A DNA stretch of 8,724 nt from the NCBI GenBank assembly GCA_001774505.1, contig MFAF01000010.1, positions 13,251-21,974 of the forward strand. The letters run 5' to 3'. A program made the position numbers and the translations under genes. Numbering within the stretch: position 1 is the stretch's first letter; the number at the start of each line of letters is the position of its first letter. The stretch comes from Candidatus Coatesbacteria bacterium RBG_13_66_14. Its GTDB lineage: Bacteria; RBG-13-66-14. Below the pieces are notes generated by a model, which had not been told where the DNA came from, did not search any database, and saw nothing but the letters and a program-made list of their open reading frames with translations. This document shows positions 1-4,409 of the stretch, piece after piece.

Positions 1-1
1 C

Positions 2-295
2 GAGCTCTTCTGGGACCCGGCGCGACCGGAGGTGAACAGCACCCTGGGCTGTAAGGTGCTGGAGTATGAGCCCGGGAAGCTCCTGGTGGTTTCCTGGGCC
101 GGCAATGAGGAGCAGCTTGAGTTCATGGAGCCCGGCTCGACCACCGTGGCGGTGAGCGTGGAGGCGGCCGGTTCCGGCTGCCGCCTGCGGCTGGAGCACT
201 ACGGGTTCGGGGATTGCGACCGCTGGCTCAAGGCCGAGCGGTGGTTCGATATCGCCTGGAAGAACGCTTTGGCGCGATTGAAGGAAACCGTTTAG
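2..295 (+). CDS. SRPBCC / AHSA1-like domain protein, C-terminal part (5' truncated by window edge)
   Basis: The frame is open from the left edge to a TAG at 293-295, so only the last 97 residues are visible. They read as the second half of an AHSA1 (activator of Hsp90 ATPase homologue)-type SRPBCC domain. There is an ELFWDP stretch, a beta-strand series (CKVLEYEPGKLLVVSW), then TVAVSVEAAGSGCRLRLEHYG, and a closing amphipathic helix with W and AWKNALARLKE. That strand order followed by a C-terminal helix ending in a L..LK tail is typical of the family, which forms a ligand-binding helix-grip fold. In bacteria the substrate is usually unknown. A GTG at 32 could be read as a start, but the in-frame codons before it continue the fold, so I treat the gene as truncated. 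It is followed after 42 nt by a small secreted-protein gene on the same strand, with a hairpin between them. The family call rests on pattern recognition only. Confidence 0.72.
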   Translation, partial: ELFWDPARPEVNSTLGCKVLEYEPGKLLVVSWAGNEEQLEFMEPGSTTVAVSVEAAGSGCRLRLEHYGFGDCDRWLKAERWFDIAWKNALARLKETV

Positions 296-324
296 CCGCC
301 CCACTCGGTTTTGACCGGGGCGGC
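295..324 (+). other. Intercistronic hairpin between the SRPBCC gene and the next gene
   Basis: A perfect 8-bp stem, GCCGCCCC (295-302) with GGGGCGGC (317-324), closes a 14-nt loop. It starts at the last base of the upstream stop codon and ends two bases before the GGAGG ribosome-binding site of the next gene. There is no T tract after it, so it is not a classical terminator. It may affect message stability or access to the downstream ribosome-binding site. Function is inferred. Confidence 0.45.
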
Positions 325-337
325 CTGGAGGATGACC

Positions 338-796
338 ATGAGAGTTCTCTCGATTCTGCTGCTGCTGACGCCCCTGGCTGTTTCGGCCGACCTGGGACCG
401 ATCGAGACATCGGACGTCCCGCCGCCGGCCCGGGCGCAGGTGGATGGCGACACCATGTACGTCTTCACCTCCTACTATGCCGACATGGCGGTGGATGGTT
501 CGCTGCTGGTGGTGACCGGCACGTCGGTGGCCAACGCCGAGAACCCCAACGTGGCCCAGGCCCGGGCCATGGCCCAGAAGGCGGCCAAGTTCGCCGCCCA
601 GTCCGTGCTGATCGAGTTCTTCAAGGCCCTCGATTTCGCCCAGAAGGACGCCGAGACCAACGCCGGGTACGCCGCCGAGTACGGCGAGACGGTTTACTCA
701 TCCGACGGCACGGTGGAGGTGCGCCTCTCGATTCCCCTCACCGGCGAGGGCGGCCTAGTGGCGGCCATGGGGCTCGAGGGCGTAGACGAGCGTTAG
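338..796 (+). CDS. Small secreted protein, LPP20/FlgT-N-like (function unknown)
   Basis: This 152-residue protein has an N-terminal signal peptide, MRVLSILLLLTPLAVSA, with probable cleavage after the AVSA motif (A17). The start at 338 is chosen because GGAGG (327-331) lies 6 nt upstream. An ATG at 332 and a TTG at 311 are in frame but badly placed relative to it. The mature part has a proline-rich linker (about 25-33), a central alanine-rich helix (about 72-92, AQARAMAQKAAKFAAQSVLIEF), and a beta-strand near 124-134 (DGTVEVRLSIPL). An A-rich helix followed by a strand that ends in a 'valid, bounded' L-G pattern is reminiscent of LPP20-type or FlgT N-terminal domains in envelope proteins. No lipobox cysteine is present, so it should be soluble in the periplasm or exported. 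It is the last gene before a terminator at 872-906. The family link is an inference; secretion is well supported. Confidence 0.78.
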   Translation: MRVLSILLLLTPLAVSADLGPIETSDVPPPARAQVDGDTMYVFTSYYADMAVDGSLLVVTGTSVANAENPNVAQARAMAQKAAKFAAQSVLIEFFKALDFAQKDAETNAGYAAEYGETVYSSDGTVEVRLSIPLTGEGGLVAAMGLEGVDER

Positions 797-871
797 TCCC
801 ATCAGGCGAGGTTGGATAAAAAAGGGCGGTGCACGGAGTTGCCGTTCTTCAAGTCAAAACATTTAAACATT

Positions 872-906
872 GGGCGGGGGCTTGCGTACCCCGCCCGTTA
901 TTTTAA
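872..906 (+). terminator. Rho-independent terminator of the SRPBCC / small secreted protein unit
   Basis: Stem GGGCGGGG (872-879) pairs perfectly with CCCCGCCC (889-896) around a 9-nt loop and is followed by the T-rich tail GTTATTTTAA (897-906). It lies about 75 nt after the stop at 796, which fits the end of that transcript. The opposite strand lacks a comparable tail. Confidence 0.78.
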
Positions 907-1019
907 TCCCCGCCGTTTCCGCTTCTTGCGATGACGTAGGGGCCGACCGACGGCGCGCCGTCGGTCGGCCCCTACGAGGTTGATGACAACGGCGGTAATT
1001 TGACGTAGGTCGGGGATTA
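904..1019. repeat. Possible MITE-like module: 9-bp terminal inverted repeats around a 42-bp palindrome
   Basis: TAATCCCCG at 904-912 is the exact inverse complement of CGGGGATTA at 1011-1019. Between them sit the 42-bp palindrome and two direct copies of TGACGTAGG (932-940 and 1001-1009). No coding capacity is present. A target-site duplication at the outer edges is not evident, and the left arm overlaps the T-rich tail of the terminator before it. Reading it as a mobile miniature element is therefore speculative; the inverted repeats themselves are directly visible. Confidence 0.3.
935..976. repeat. Perfect 42-bp palindrome
   Basis: Each arm is 21 nt. The left arm (935-955) begins CGTAGGGGCCGACC and the right arm (956-976) ends GGTCGGCCCCTACG. 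The arms are exact reverse complements with no spacer, centred on GCGCGC. No T tract follows on either strand, so it is not a standard terminator. Long GC-rich palindromes of this kind are commonly interspersed intergenic elements in bacterial genomes. Whether this one is multicopy cannot be judged from a single window. Confidence 0.85.
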
Positions 1020-1036
1020 CAATCCCGTCTCTCGTA
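1001..1036. repeat. Degenerate palindrome sharing a head with the 42-bp palindrome
   Basis: It starts with TGACGTAGG, the same nine bases that run into the left arm of the 42-bp palindrome. It then reads TCGGGGATT (1010-1018), two bases, and AATCCC (1021-1026), which pairs with GGGATT (1013-1018). The expected remainder of the right arm is only loosely matched by CTCGTAC (1031-1037). It looks like a decayed member of a palindromic repeat family. Confidence 0.4.
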
Positions 1037-1090
1037 CTTCTCACCGAAATTCCTTTATTTCGGGAAGGGTTATGTATAAGGGCGTCACAG

Positions 1091-1116
1091 AAAAAGGCGG
1101 GTTACAAGAACCCGCC
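1091..1116 (-). terminator. Rho-independent terminator of the FG-GAP protein gene
   Basis: On the - strand, GGCGGG (complement of 1111-1116) pairs with CCCGCC (complement of 1096-1101) around a 9-nt loop and is followed at once by TTTTT (complement of 1091-1095). It lies about 70 nt beyond the stop codon of the gene ending at 1185. Confidence 0.72.
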
Positions 1117-1184
1117 AAACGTAGCTCTCCGGCCGCTTCGAGGTGATTAATCAATCGTCGCGTATATACGGACCGGAGGCTACC

Positions 1185-2330
1185 TTACCTTGCGTTGGAC
1201 ACCAGGGAAACGGCGCTCGCCTTCCACCAGTGGATACGGTCGTCGGACAGTGAGGCGGCGACGATGTCGTCCGTCCCGTCGCCGTCCAGGTCGGCGGCGT
1301 TCACCGCGTAGGCCCCGCCGAACTCCGCGTCCACGGTGTGCGAGTACCAGCTCGTTCCCCGACCGTCCACATTCTCCCACCACCGCACGGTGTCGCCCGT
1401 GGCCGAGACCCCGATGACGTCGGCATCCCCGTCGGCGTCGAGGTCGGCGGCGTAGACGGCGCAGACGGCCAGACCCTTCTCGATGGAGCGCCGGTTCCAG
1501 CTCGTTCCGGAACCGTCGGTGTTCTCCCACCAGGCCACCAGATCGTCGTCCCCCCCGGCGCCGACGATGTCCGCGTCGCCGTCGGAGTCCAGGTCGGCGG
1601 CGAAGGCGCAGCGCGCCTCACCCAGCGTCTCGTCCAGGGGGTGGCTCTTCCATCCCGAGCCCCCGTTGACGTTTTCCCACCAGACGATTCCGCGGTCGGT
1701 GCAGGATGCTGTGAGGACGTCCGGGTCGCCGTCGGAGTCCAGGTCGGCCGCCTGGATCCCGCCGACCCCCTCGCAGTAACAGCTCACCAGGTGCTCCGCC
1801 CAGTCCGAGGCGCGACCGTCCAGGTTTTCCCACCAGACCACATTGTCTATCAGGTGGCCCAGACCGAGGACGTCCAGGTCGCCGTCGGAGTCCAGATCGG
1901 CGGCGCACGCGGCGGTGGCGCCCTTCAGGTCGTCGTCCAGGATGTGACGGGTCCACCCTGAGCCGGAGCCGTCGTTGGTCCACCAGGCGATGCGGCTGGA
2001 GTCCCAGGAGGCGCCGATGACGTCGGGGTCGCCGTCGGCGTCGAGGTCGGCGGCATGGACCGCCATCGCGCCGGGGAAGTCGTCCTCCACCACGTGGGTG
2101 AGCCACCGGAAGCCCGTTCCGGCGGCGTTTTCCCACCAGAAGAGGTCGCCCGTGTACCGGGCGGCGCCGAGGATGTCCAGGTCGCCGTCGGAGTCCAGGT
2201 CGGCGACCGCGATGGACCGCGCCCCGTCGAAGTTCTCCGCGACGGGGTATCCCGAATCGGGGAGGCCCCGGTGGGCCAGGGCGGTCGTGATCAAAGCGAT
2301 GATGAGCGATGCGTCGCGGGAAACCCTCAT
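1185..2330 (-). CDS. Secreted seven-bladed FG-GAP/VCBS-repeat beta-propeller protein
   Basis: This 381-residue protein begins with a signal peptide (hydrophobic core ASLIIALITTALA, probable cleavage after ALA at 19). The rest is almost entirely seven FG-GAP/VCBS repeats. Each carries a calcium-loop motif of the type DLDxDGDxD, starting at residues 44, 95, 145, 196, 246, 296 and 347, a period of 50-51. A tryptophan pair follows about 20 residues later (WWEN five times, WWTN once, WWKA once). Seven such units are the number expected for a closed propeller like the integrin-alpha head, and the protein stops right after blade seven. No catalytic domain, anchor or type IX sorting domain is visible, so a soluble extracellular or periplasmic binding scaffold is likely; the ligand is unknown. 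The start at 2330 is preferred to an upstream in-frame ATG at 2417 because it is preceded by GGAGAGGG and begins the signal peptide. Confidence 0.9.
   Translation of the reverse strand: MRVSRDASLIIALITTALAHRGLPDSGYPVAENFDGARSIAVADLDSDGDLDILGAARYTGDLFWWENAAGTGFRWLTHVVEDDFPGAMAVHAADLDADGDPDVIGASWDSSRIAWWTNDGSGSGWTRHILDDDLKGATAACAADLDSDGDLDVLGLGHLIDNVVWWENLDGRASDWAEHLVSCYCEGVGGIQAADLDSDGDPDVLTASCTDRGIVWWENVNGGSGWKSHPLDETLGEARCAFAADLDSDGDADIVGAGGDDDLVAWWENTDGSGTSWNRRSIEKGLAVCAVYAADLDADGDADVIGVSATGDTVRWWENVDGRGTSWYSHTVDAEFGGAYAVNAADLDGDGTDDIVAASLSDDRIHWWKASAVSLVSNAR
1224..2216 (-). repeat. Tandem coding repeat: seven blades of about 150-153 bp
   Basis: The propeller gene is an in-frame tandem array. 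Its DNA core, seen on the + strand as GTCGCCGTCGGAGTCCAG or close variants, recurs near 1575, 1726, 1879 and 2181, and variants of it encode the calcium loops of the other blades. Spacing is a multiple of the blade length. The array is divergent enough to be old protein architecture rather than a simple satellite, but similar enough for recombination between blades. Confidence 0.75.
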
Positions 2331-2633
2331 GTCCCTCTCCGGAGCCGTTCTCGGTGCTGATAAAAGCAAATACCGTTCCGGGCCGGAGGGGTATCGGTCC
2401 ACAGGAATGAGTGACATCGTATCTTGCTGTAATTGCAGAAGTTGAATTGTTGACGCCCCGCCGTTAGCCGGGTGTGCGCTCGTTCGGGCGGGCGGAAACC
2501 CTAGCGTTCTGACGCAGCAAAATGGCCACCTGAGGCCCGGTCAATTGTTCTCAGTCGGGACAAACAGGCGGACCGATGGGTCCGCTGTTTTCTGGTCTAC
2601 CACGGTGGGGGGGTCTGCGCCGGGTCTGCGGGT
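2331..2633. other. Intergenic region upstream of the FG-GAP gene
   Basis: No gene is supported in these 303 bases. The FG-GAP gene reads away from it and the reductase gene ends at its right edge, so it must hold the FG-GAP promoter. I could not find a convincing -35/-10 pair for it. It also holds the hairpin terminator at 2562-2590. G-rich direct repeats of the type GGTCTGCG/GGTCTACG lie at about 2612-2639, just beyond the reductase stop codon. Confidence 0.6.
2562..2590 (-). terminator. Hairpin terminator after the methionine-sulfoxide reductase gene
   Basis: GCGGACC (2568-2574) pairs with GGTCCGC (2579-2585) around the tetraloop GATG. The stem continues, after one bulged G at 2567, with AAACA (2562-2566) against TGTTT (2586-2590), giving about 12 bp. 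The A/T-rich base of the stem supplies a short T run on either strand, so it may work in both directions. It lies 43 nt past the stop codon at 2634 on the - strand. Confidence 0.6.
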
Positions 2634-3101
2634 CTACGGGTGCAGCAGGGGGGCGACCAGGGGCCGGAGGGCGTCGAGGAGTTCCCGGTCGCGGGGGGTG
2701 AAGGGATCGGTGGTGTGGGAGTCTATGTCTATCTGGCCCACCATGGCGCCGGAGTGGAAGACGGGGGTCACAATCTCGGCCTTCGTCGCCGCGCTGCAGG
2801 CGAGGTAATTATCCTCCCGGGTCACGTCGCCGACGACGACGGTCCGGCGCTGGGCGGCGGCCCGCCCGCACACGCCCCGGCCGAAGGGGATCCGCGTGTG
2901 CTCCGTCGCTGCCCCGGTGTAGGGTCCCAGGACCAGCTCCCGTTCTTTCTCGGGGTTGACGAGGTAGAAGCCGACCCAGTCGTAATGAGGCACACGCTCG
3001 GCCAGGAGGTCGCAGACGCGCTGGAGCTTTTCGTCGTCCGCGCCCGACCCCCCCACGATGCGGCGGACCTCTTCGATTATCGTCCGGGGGTTCCAGTCCA
3101 T
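2634..3101 (-). CDS. msrC: GAF-domain free methionine-(R)-sulfoxide reductase (fRMsr)
   Basis: This 155-residue protein is one GAF domain of the length usual for fRMsr enzymes, which reduce free methionine-(R)-sulfoxide in the cytoplasm using thioredoxin. Family landmarks are present in order: YDWVGFYLV (40-48), LVLGPYTG (56-63), RIPFGRGVCG (70-79), YLACSAATKAEIV (99-111) and VGQIDIDS (121-128). C78 and C102 match the second and third conserved cysteines of the family. E109, D125 and D127 keep the spacing of the acidic substrate-binding residues after C102. The first of the three cysteines of the E. coli-type enzyme, ten residues before C78, is His68 here, so this is a two-cysteine form. The start at 3101 has AAGGAG just upstream. 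The gene follows a small secreted-protein gene on the same strand at a distance of 142 nt and may be cotranscribed with it. An alternative is a GAF sensor, but the catalytic set argues against that. Confidence 0.88.
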   Translation of the reverse strand: MDWNPRTIIEEVRRIVGGSGADDEKLQRVCDLLAERVPHYDWVGFYLVNPEKERELVLGPYTGAATEHTRIPFGRGVCGRAAAQRRTVVVGDVTREDNYLACSAATKAEIVTPVFHSGAMVGQIDIDSHTTDPFTPRDRELLDALRPLVAPLLHP

Positions 3102-3243
3102 TCCACTCCTTCTCGGTGATTGTCCGCCGGACGGCTCGTCCCGGCTGTTCGAGTTAAAATACCACTAAAGACGTAATGATAGCAGACGTTGTCGGAACGC
3201 CCGGTCCGCGAATCGGCTGTTGCCGATTGACGGCTCCCTGGTG

Positions 3244-3627
3244 CTATTCACCGCCCCCGACCAGCGGCTCCTCTTCGCCGAGACCGATGCTCACCAGTTG
3301 CCACCAGTTACCGGCGGAGTCCTTGAAGCCGCCGTAGGGGTTCTCCTCGCCGTAGAAGACGAAGCCGAGAATGATCCCCCGGTGCCGGGCGAAGGGGTAG
3401 AAGTCGTCGAAGGAGGCCCAAACGTTGAGGGCGATTTCCTCGGCCTCGAATTCGCCCTTCAGCACGTCCCGCACCTGGCAGCGCAGGACGTGGCCCCAGC
3501 CGTGGCTGAAGGCGTACTCGGTGTCCACCTTGAGCACCAGGTCGGCCCCCGCCCACTCGTCGGCCGCCCGGACGGCGGGGAGCGCGAAGAGTATCGCCGT
3601 CACGGTCAAGAGTGTTATTTTCGACAT
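3244..3627 (-). CDS. Small secreted protein of unknown function
   Basis: This 127-residue protein has a clear signal peptide, MSKITLLTVTAILFALPAVRA, with probable cleavage at residue 21 or 22. The start at 3627 is preferred to an in-frame ATG at 3648 because GGAGG lies 8 nt upstream and the signal peptide begins there. The mature part is about 105 residues and rich in aromatic and acidic residues. It has a VLRCQVRDVLKGEF stretch (48-61), resembling the 'V..VLKG.' strand-turn found in many secreted beta-rich proteins. A conserved-looking segment FYPFARHRGIILGFVFYG (76-93) and a NWWQLVSIG strand (107-115) follow. It has a single cysteine (C50), no lipobox and no membrane helix after the signal. 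I do not recognise a family. It is the first gene of a probable two-gene unit with the methionine-sulfoxide reductase, so a link to envelope oxidative damage is possible but unproven. Confidence 0.75.
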   Translation of the reverse strand: MSKITLLTVTAILFALPAVRAADEWAGADLVLKVDTEYAFSHGWGHVLRCQVRDVLKGEFEAEEIALNVWASFDDFYPFARHRGIILGFVFYGEENPYGGFKDSAGNWWQLVSIGLGEEEPLVGGGE

Positions 3628-3707
3628 GCTCACGACCTCCGGGCCCACCGTGTCCGATTCGTTTACTCGGGAGACCGTCGGCAGGTTCCCCCATTTTACC
3701 CACCCAT

Positions 3708-3736
3708 CTATTAGTCCGGGTTTCGCGCCCCGTCAA
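3708..3736 (-). promoter_or_regulatory. Candidate sigma-70-like promoter for the small secreted protein and msrC
   Basis: Read on the - strand, TTGACG (complement of 3731-3736) is followed after exactly 17 nt by TAATAG (complement of 3708-3713). The spacing is ideal and the -35 matches five of six consensus bases, but the -10 matches only three. It would give a leader of roughly 75 nt before the ATG at 3627. Confidence 0.4.
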
Positions 3737-3920
3737 GGGCGCCGTGATGGTCTTCCCATCCGTTCGGTCGGTGTGGTGGGAAGCTAGGCTGCAATTTTTA
3801 TTTGATTGAAATAAGTTAAGTTGCGCGTGTTGTCCACCTTCGGTGTGTCCGTTAATCGGGTCGGTTTTTTCTATCTATTTGATATTTTAAGATATGCGCC
3901 GGGTGTAAAAAAGTGTTGAC

Positions 3921-3951
3921 TTGACATTACCTGACGTAGTAAGGTTAAAAT
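3921..3951 (+). promoter_or_regulatory. Sigma-70-like promoter upstream of the short unit before pstS
   Basis: A perfect -35 TTGACA (3921-3926) is followed, after 19 nt, by TAAAAT (3946-3951), which matches the -10 consensus at five of six positions. A second overlapping TTGACT lies at 3916-3921, and a CTGACG follows at 3931. The three TGAC cores could be operator half-sites. The element sits in the AT-rich island. Transcription would start near 3958 and read into the 68-codon ORF. Confidence 0.55.
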
Positions 3952-3981
3952 GCGGAAAGTGAGTCGTCGCTGAAGTGTTGA

Positions 3982-4188
3982 ATGCCCGACGACGAAAAAT
4001 TTATGCGTCTGAGTCTGAGAATCAAGCGCGACAGCGAGTTCGCGTACCATAGACCGAACCGGGTCAGCACCCGTCGGCTAGTCATCCGTTCCATCCACGT
4101 CGCCTGCCGGCACCAGAAATTGATCCACGACATGCTTGGCTTCCACTACGACGGCGGTGGAGGCTCCCTTTCCGTGACGCCACGTTGA
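3982..4188 (+). CDS. Possible small basic protein (68 aa), unknown; region may instead be a small RNA or leader
   Basis: A 68-codon ORF lies between a good promoter (3921-3951) and a very strong terminator (4192-4226), filling most of a transcript of about 270 nt. The product would be strongly basic, with ten Arg, three Lys and five His. It has an acidic N-terminal start (DDE at 3-5), a central Arg/His-rich segment (24-49) and a tetraglycine at 58-61. There is no signal peptide, membrane segment or recognised domain. The start at 3982 has no good Shine-Dalgarno sequence (only a weak GAAG upstream), and a second ATG at 4003 is no better, which weakens the coding case. Third positions are mostly G or C, as in neighbouring genes, but less strictly. 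It could be a small nucleic-acid-binding protein, a leader peptide, or a chance frame in a regulatory RNA. I do not recognise it. Confidence 0.42.
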   Translation: MPDDEKFMRLSLRIKRDSEFAYHRPNRVSTRRLVIRSIHVACRHQKLIHDMLGFHYDGGGGSLSVTPR

Positions 4189-4191
4189 ACG

Positions 4192-4226
4192 AAGGGGACA
4201 CCTTTTTGGGTGTTCCCCTTTTTTTT
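4192..4226 (+). terminator. Strong Rho-independent terminator upstream of pstS
   Basis: ACACC (4198-4202) pairs with GGTGT (4209-4213) and, beyond one bulged T at 4214, AAGGGG (4192-4197) pairs with CCCCTT (4215-4220), giving about 11 bp around a 6-nt loop. Eight T residues (4219-4226) follow. This is the strongest terminator in the window. It begins 3 nt after the stop codon of the 68-codon ORF and would end the transcript from the 3921 promoter before pstS, unless termination is conditional. Confidence 0.88.
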
Positions 4227-4409
4227 AGGTGTTAGGTTGACCCACCAGTCAACCGAGGAAGCGCCCGGGATACGTCCGTTCGGACTTCGGCGTGTTTTTC
4301 AACACCGAAGGCGCTTTAAAAGGGCATCCAGGCCGCCACCTGAATGCCCGACCCCCTGGAAGTTCCCTCAGTCGTCCAAGACCGCAAAGAACTCAACAAG
4401 GAGGCTTGC
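4227..4409 (+). promoter_or_regulatory. Foldable leader region of the pst operon
   Basis: Between the terminator and the pstS ribosome-binding site lies a non-coding stretch with several exact stems. GGTTGAC (4235-4241) pairs with GTCAACC (4248-4254) around CCACCA. AAGCGCC (4259-4265) pairs with GGCGCTT (4310-4316) and encloses two smaller hairpins, GTCC/GGAC (4274-4277 and 4282-4285) and TTCGG/CCGAA (4286-4290 and 4305-4309), so the segment could form a three-way junction. I found no convincing -35/-10 pair and no canonical Pho box of the E. coli type here. The pst promoter must either lie in this stretch in a form I cannot recognise or be the one at 3921. A regulatory role for the fold is inference. 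Confidence 0.4.

Larger units (their letters stand above)
797..1184. other. Intergenic region between convergent genes, rich in inverted repeats
   Basis: No convincing gene is seen in these 388 bases, which separate two converging genes. The region holds a + strand terminator (872-906), a 42-bp palindrome (935-976), a decayed relative of it (about 1001-1036), a 7-bp hairpin CCGAAAT/ATTTCGG (1044-1050 and 1057-1063, loop TCCTTT) without a T tract, and a - strand terminator (1091-1116). Confidence 0.7.
3628..3981. other. Divergent regulatory region with an AT-rich island
   Basis: No protein gene is supported here. The region separates the leftward small secreted-protein gene from the rightward short unit and pst operon. 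It includes a - strand promoter candidate (3708-3736), an AT-rich island at about 3785-3960 that contrasts with the GC-rich surroundings, a direct repeat TATTTGAT (3799-3806 and 3876-3883), a T run at 3864-3870 without a convincing stem, and the + strand promoter at 3921-3951. Confidence 0.65.

Noticed and set aside
1338..1961. Open frame of about 207 codons on the + strand opposite the FG-GAP gene
   Set aside because: It mirrors the repeat of the propeller gene (recurring VAVGVQVG segments). The - strand frame has the signal peptide and complete calcium loops.
1224..2216. CRISPR-like array from the regular repeats of about 150 bp
   Set aside because: The repeats are in-frame protein blades with no short constant repeat and unique spacers; spacing and codon structure match an FG-GAP propeller.
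2331..2460. - strand promoter TTCAAC with TACGAT or GATACG for the FG-GAP gene
   Set aside because: Only about three of six -35 bases match, and either the spacing (19 nt) or the -10 is poor.
2640..3119. Open frame of about 159 codons on the + strand opposite msrC
   Set aside because: The - strand product has a full set of fRMsr motifs; the + strand translation is Gly/Asp/Ala-rich with no recognisable domain.
3211..3228. AATCGGC/GCCGATT hairpin after the small secreted-protein gene as a terminator
   Set aside because: The stem is real (7 bp, 4-nt loop), but only two T residues end the arm on the - strand before GC-rich sequence. It is probably not an efficient terminator, so I do not use it to split the transcript.
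3841..3875. Terminator at the T run 3864-3870
   Set aside because: Only very short stems (CACC/GGTG, CCG/CGG) precede the T run, and no + strand gene ends nearby.
4227..4409. Canonical E. coli-type Pho box upstream of pstS
   Set aside because: I looked for paired CTGTCAT-like repeats 11 bp apart and found none in this stretch.
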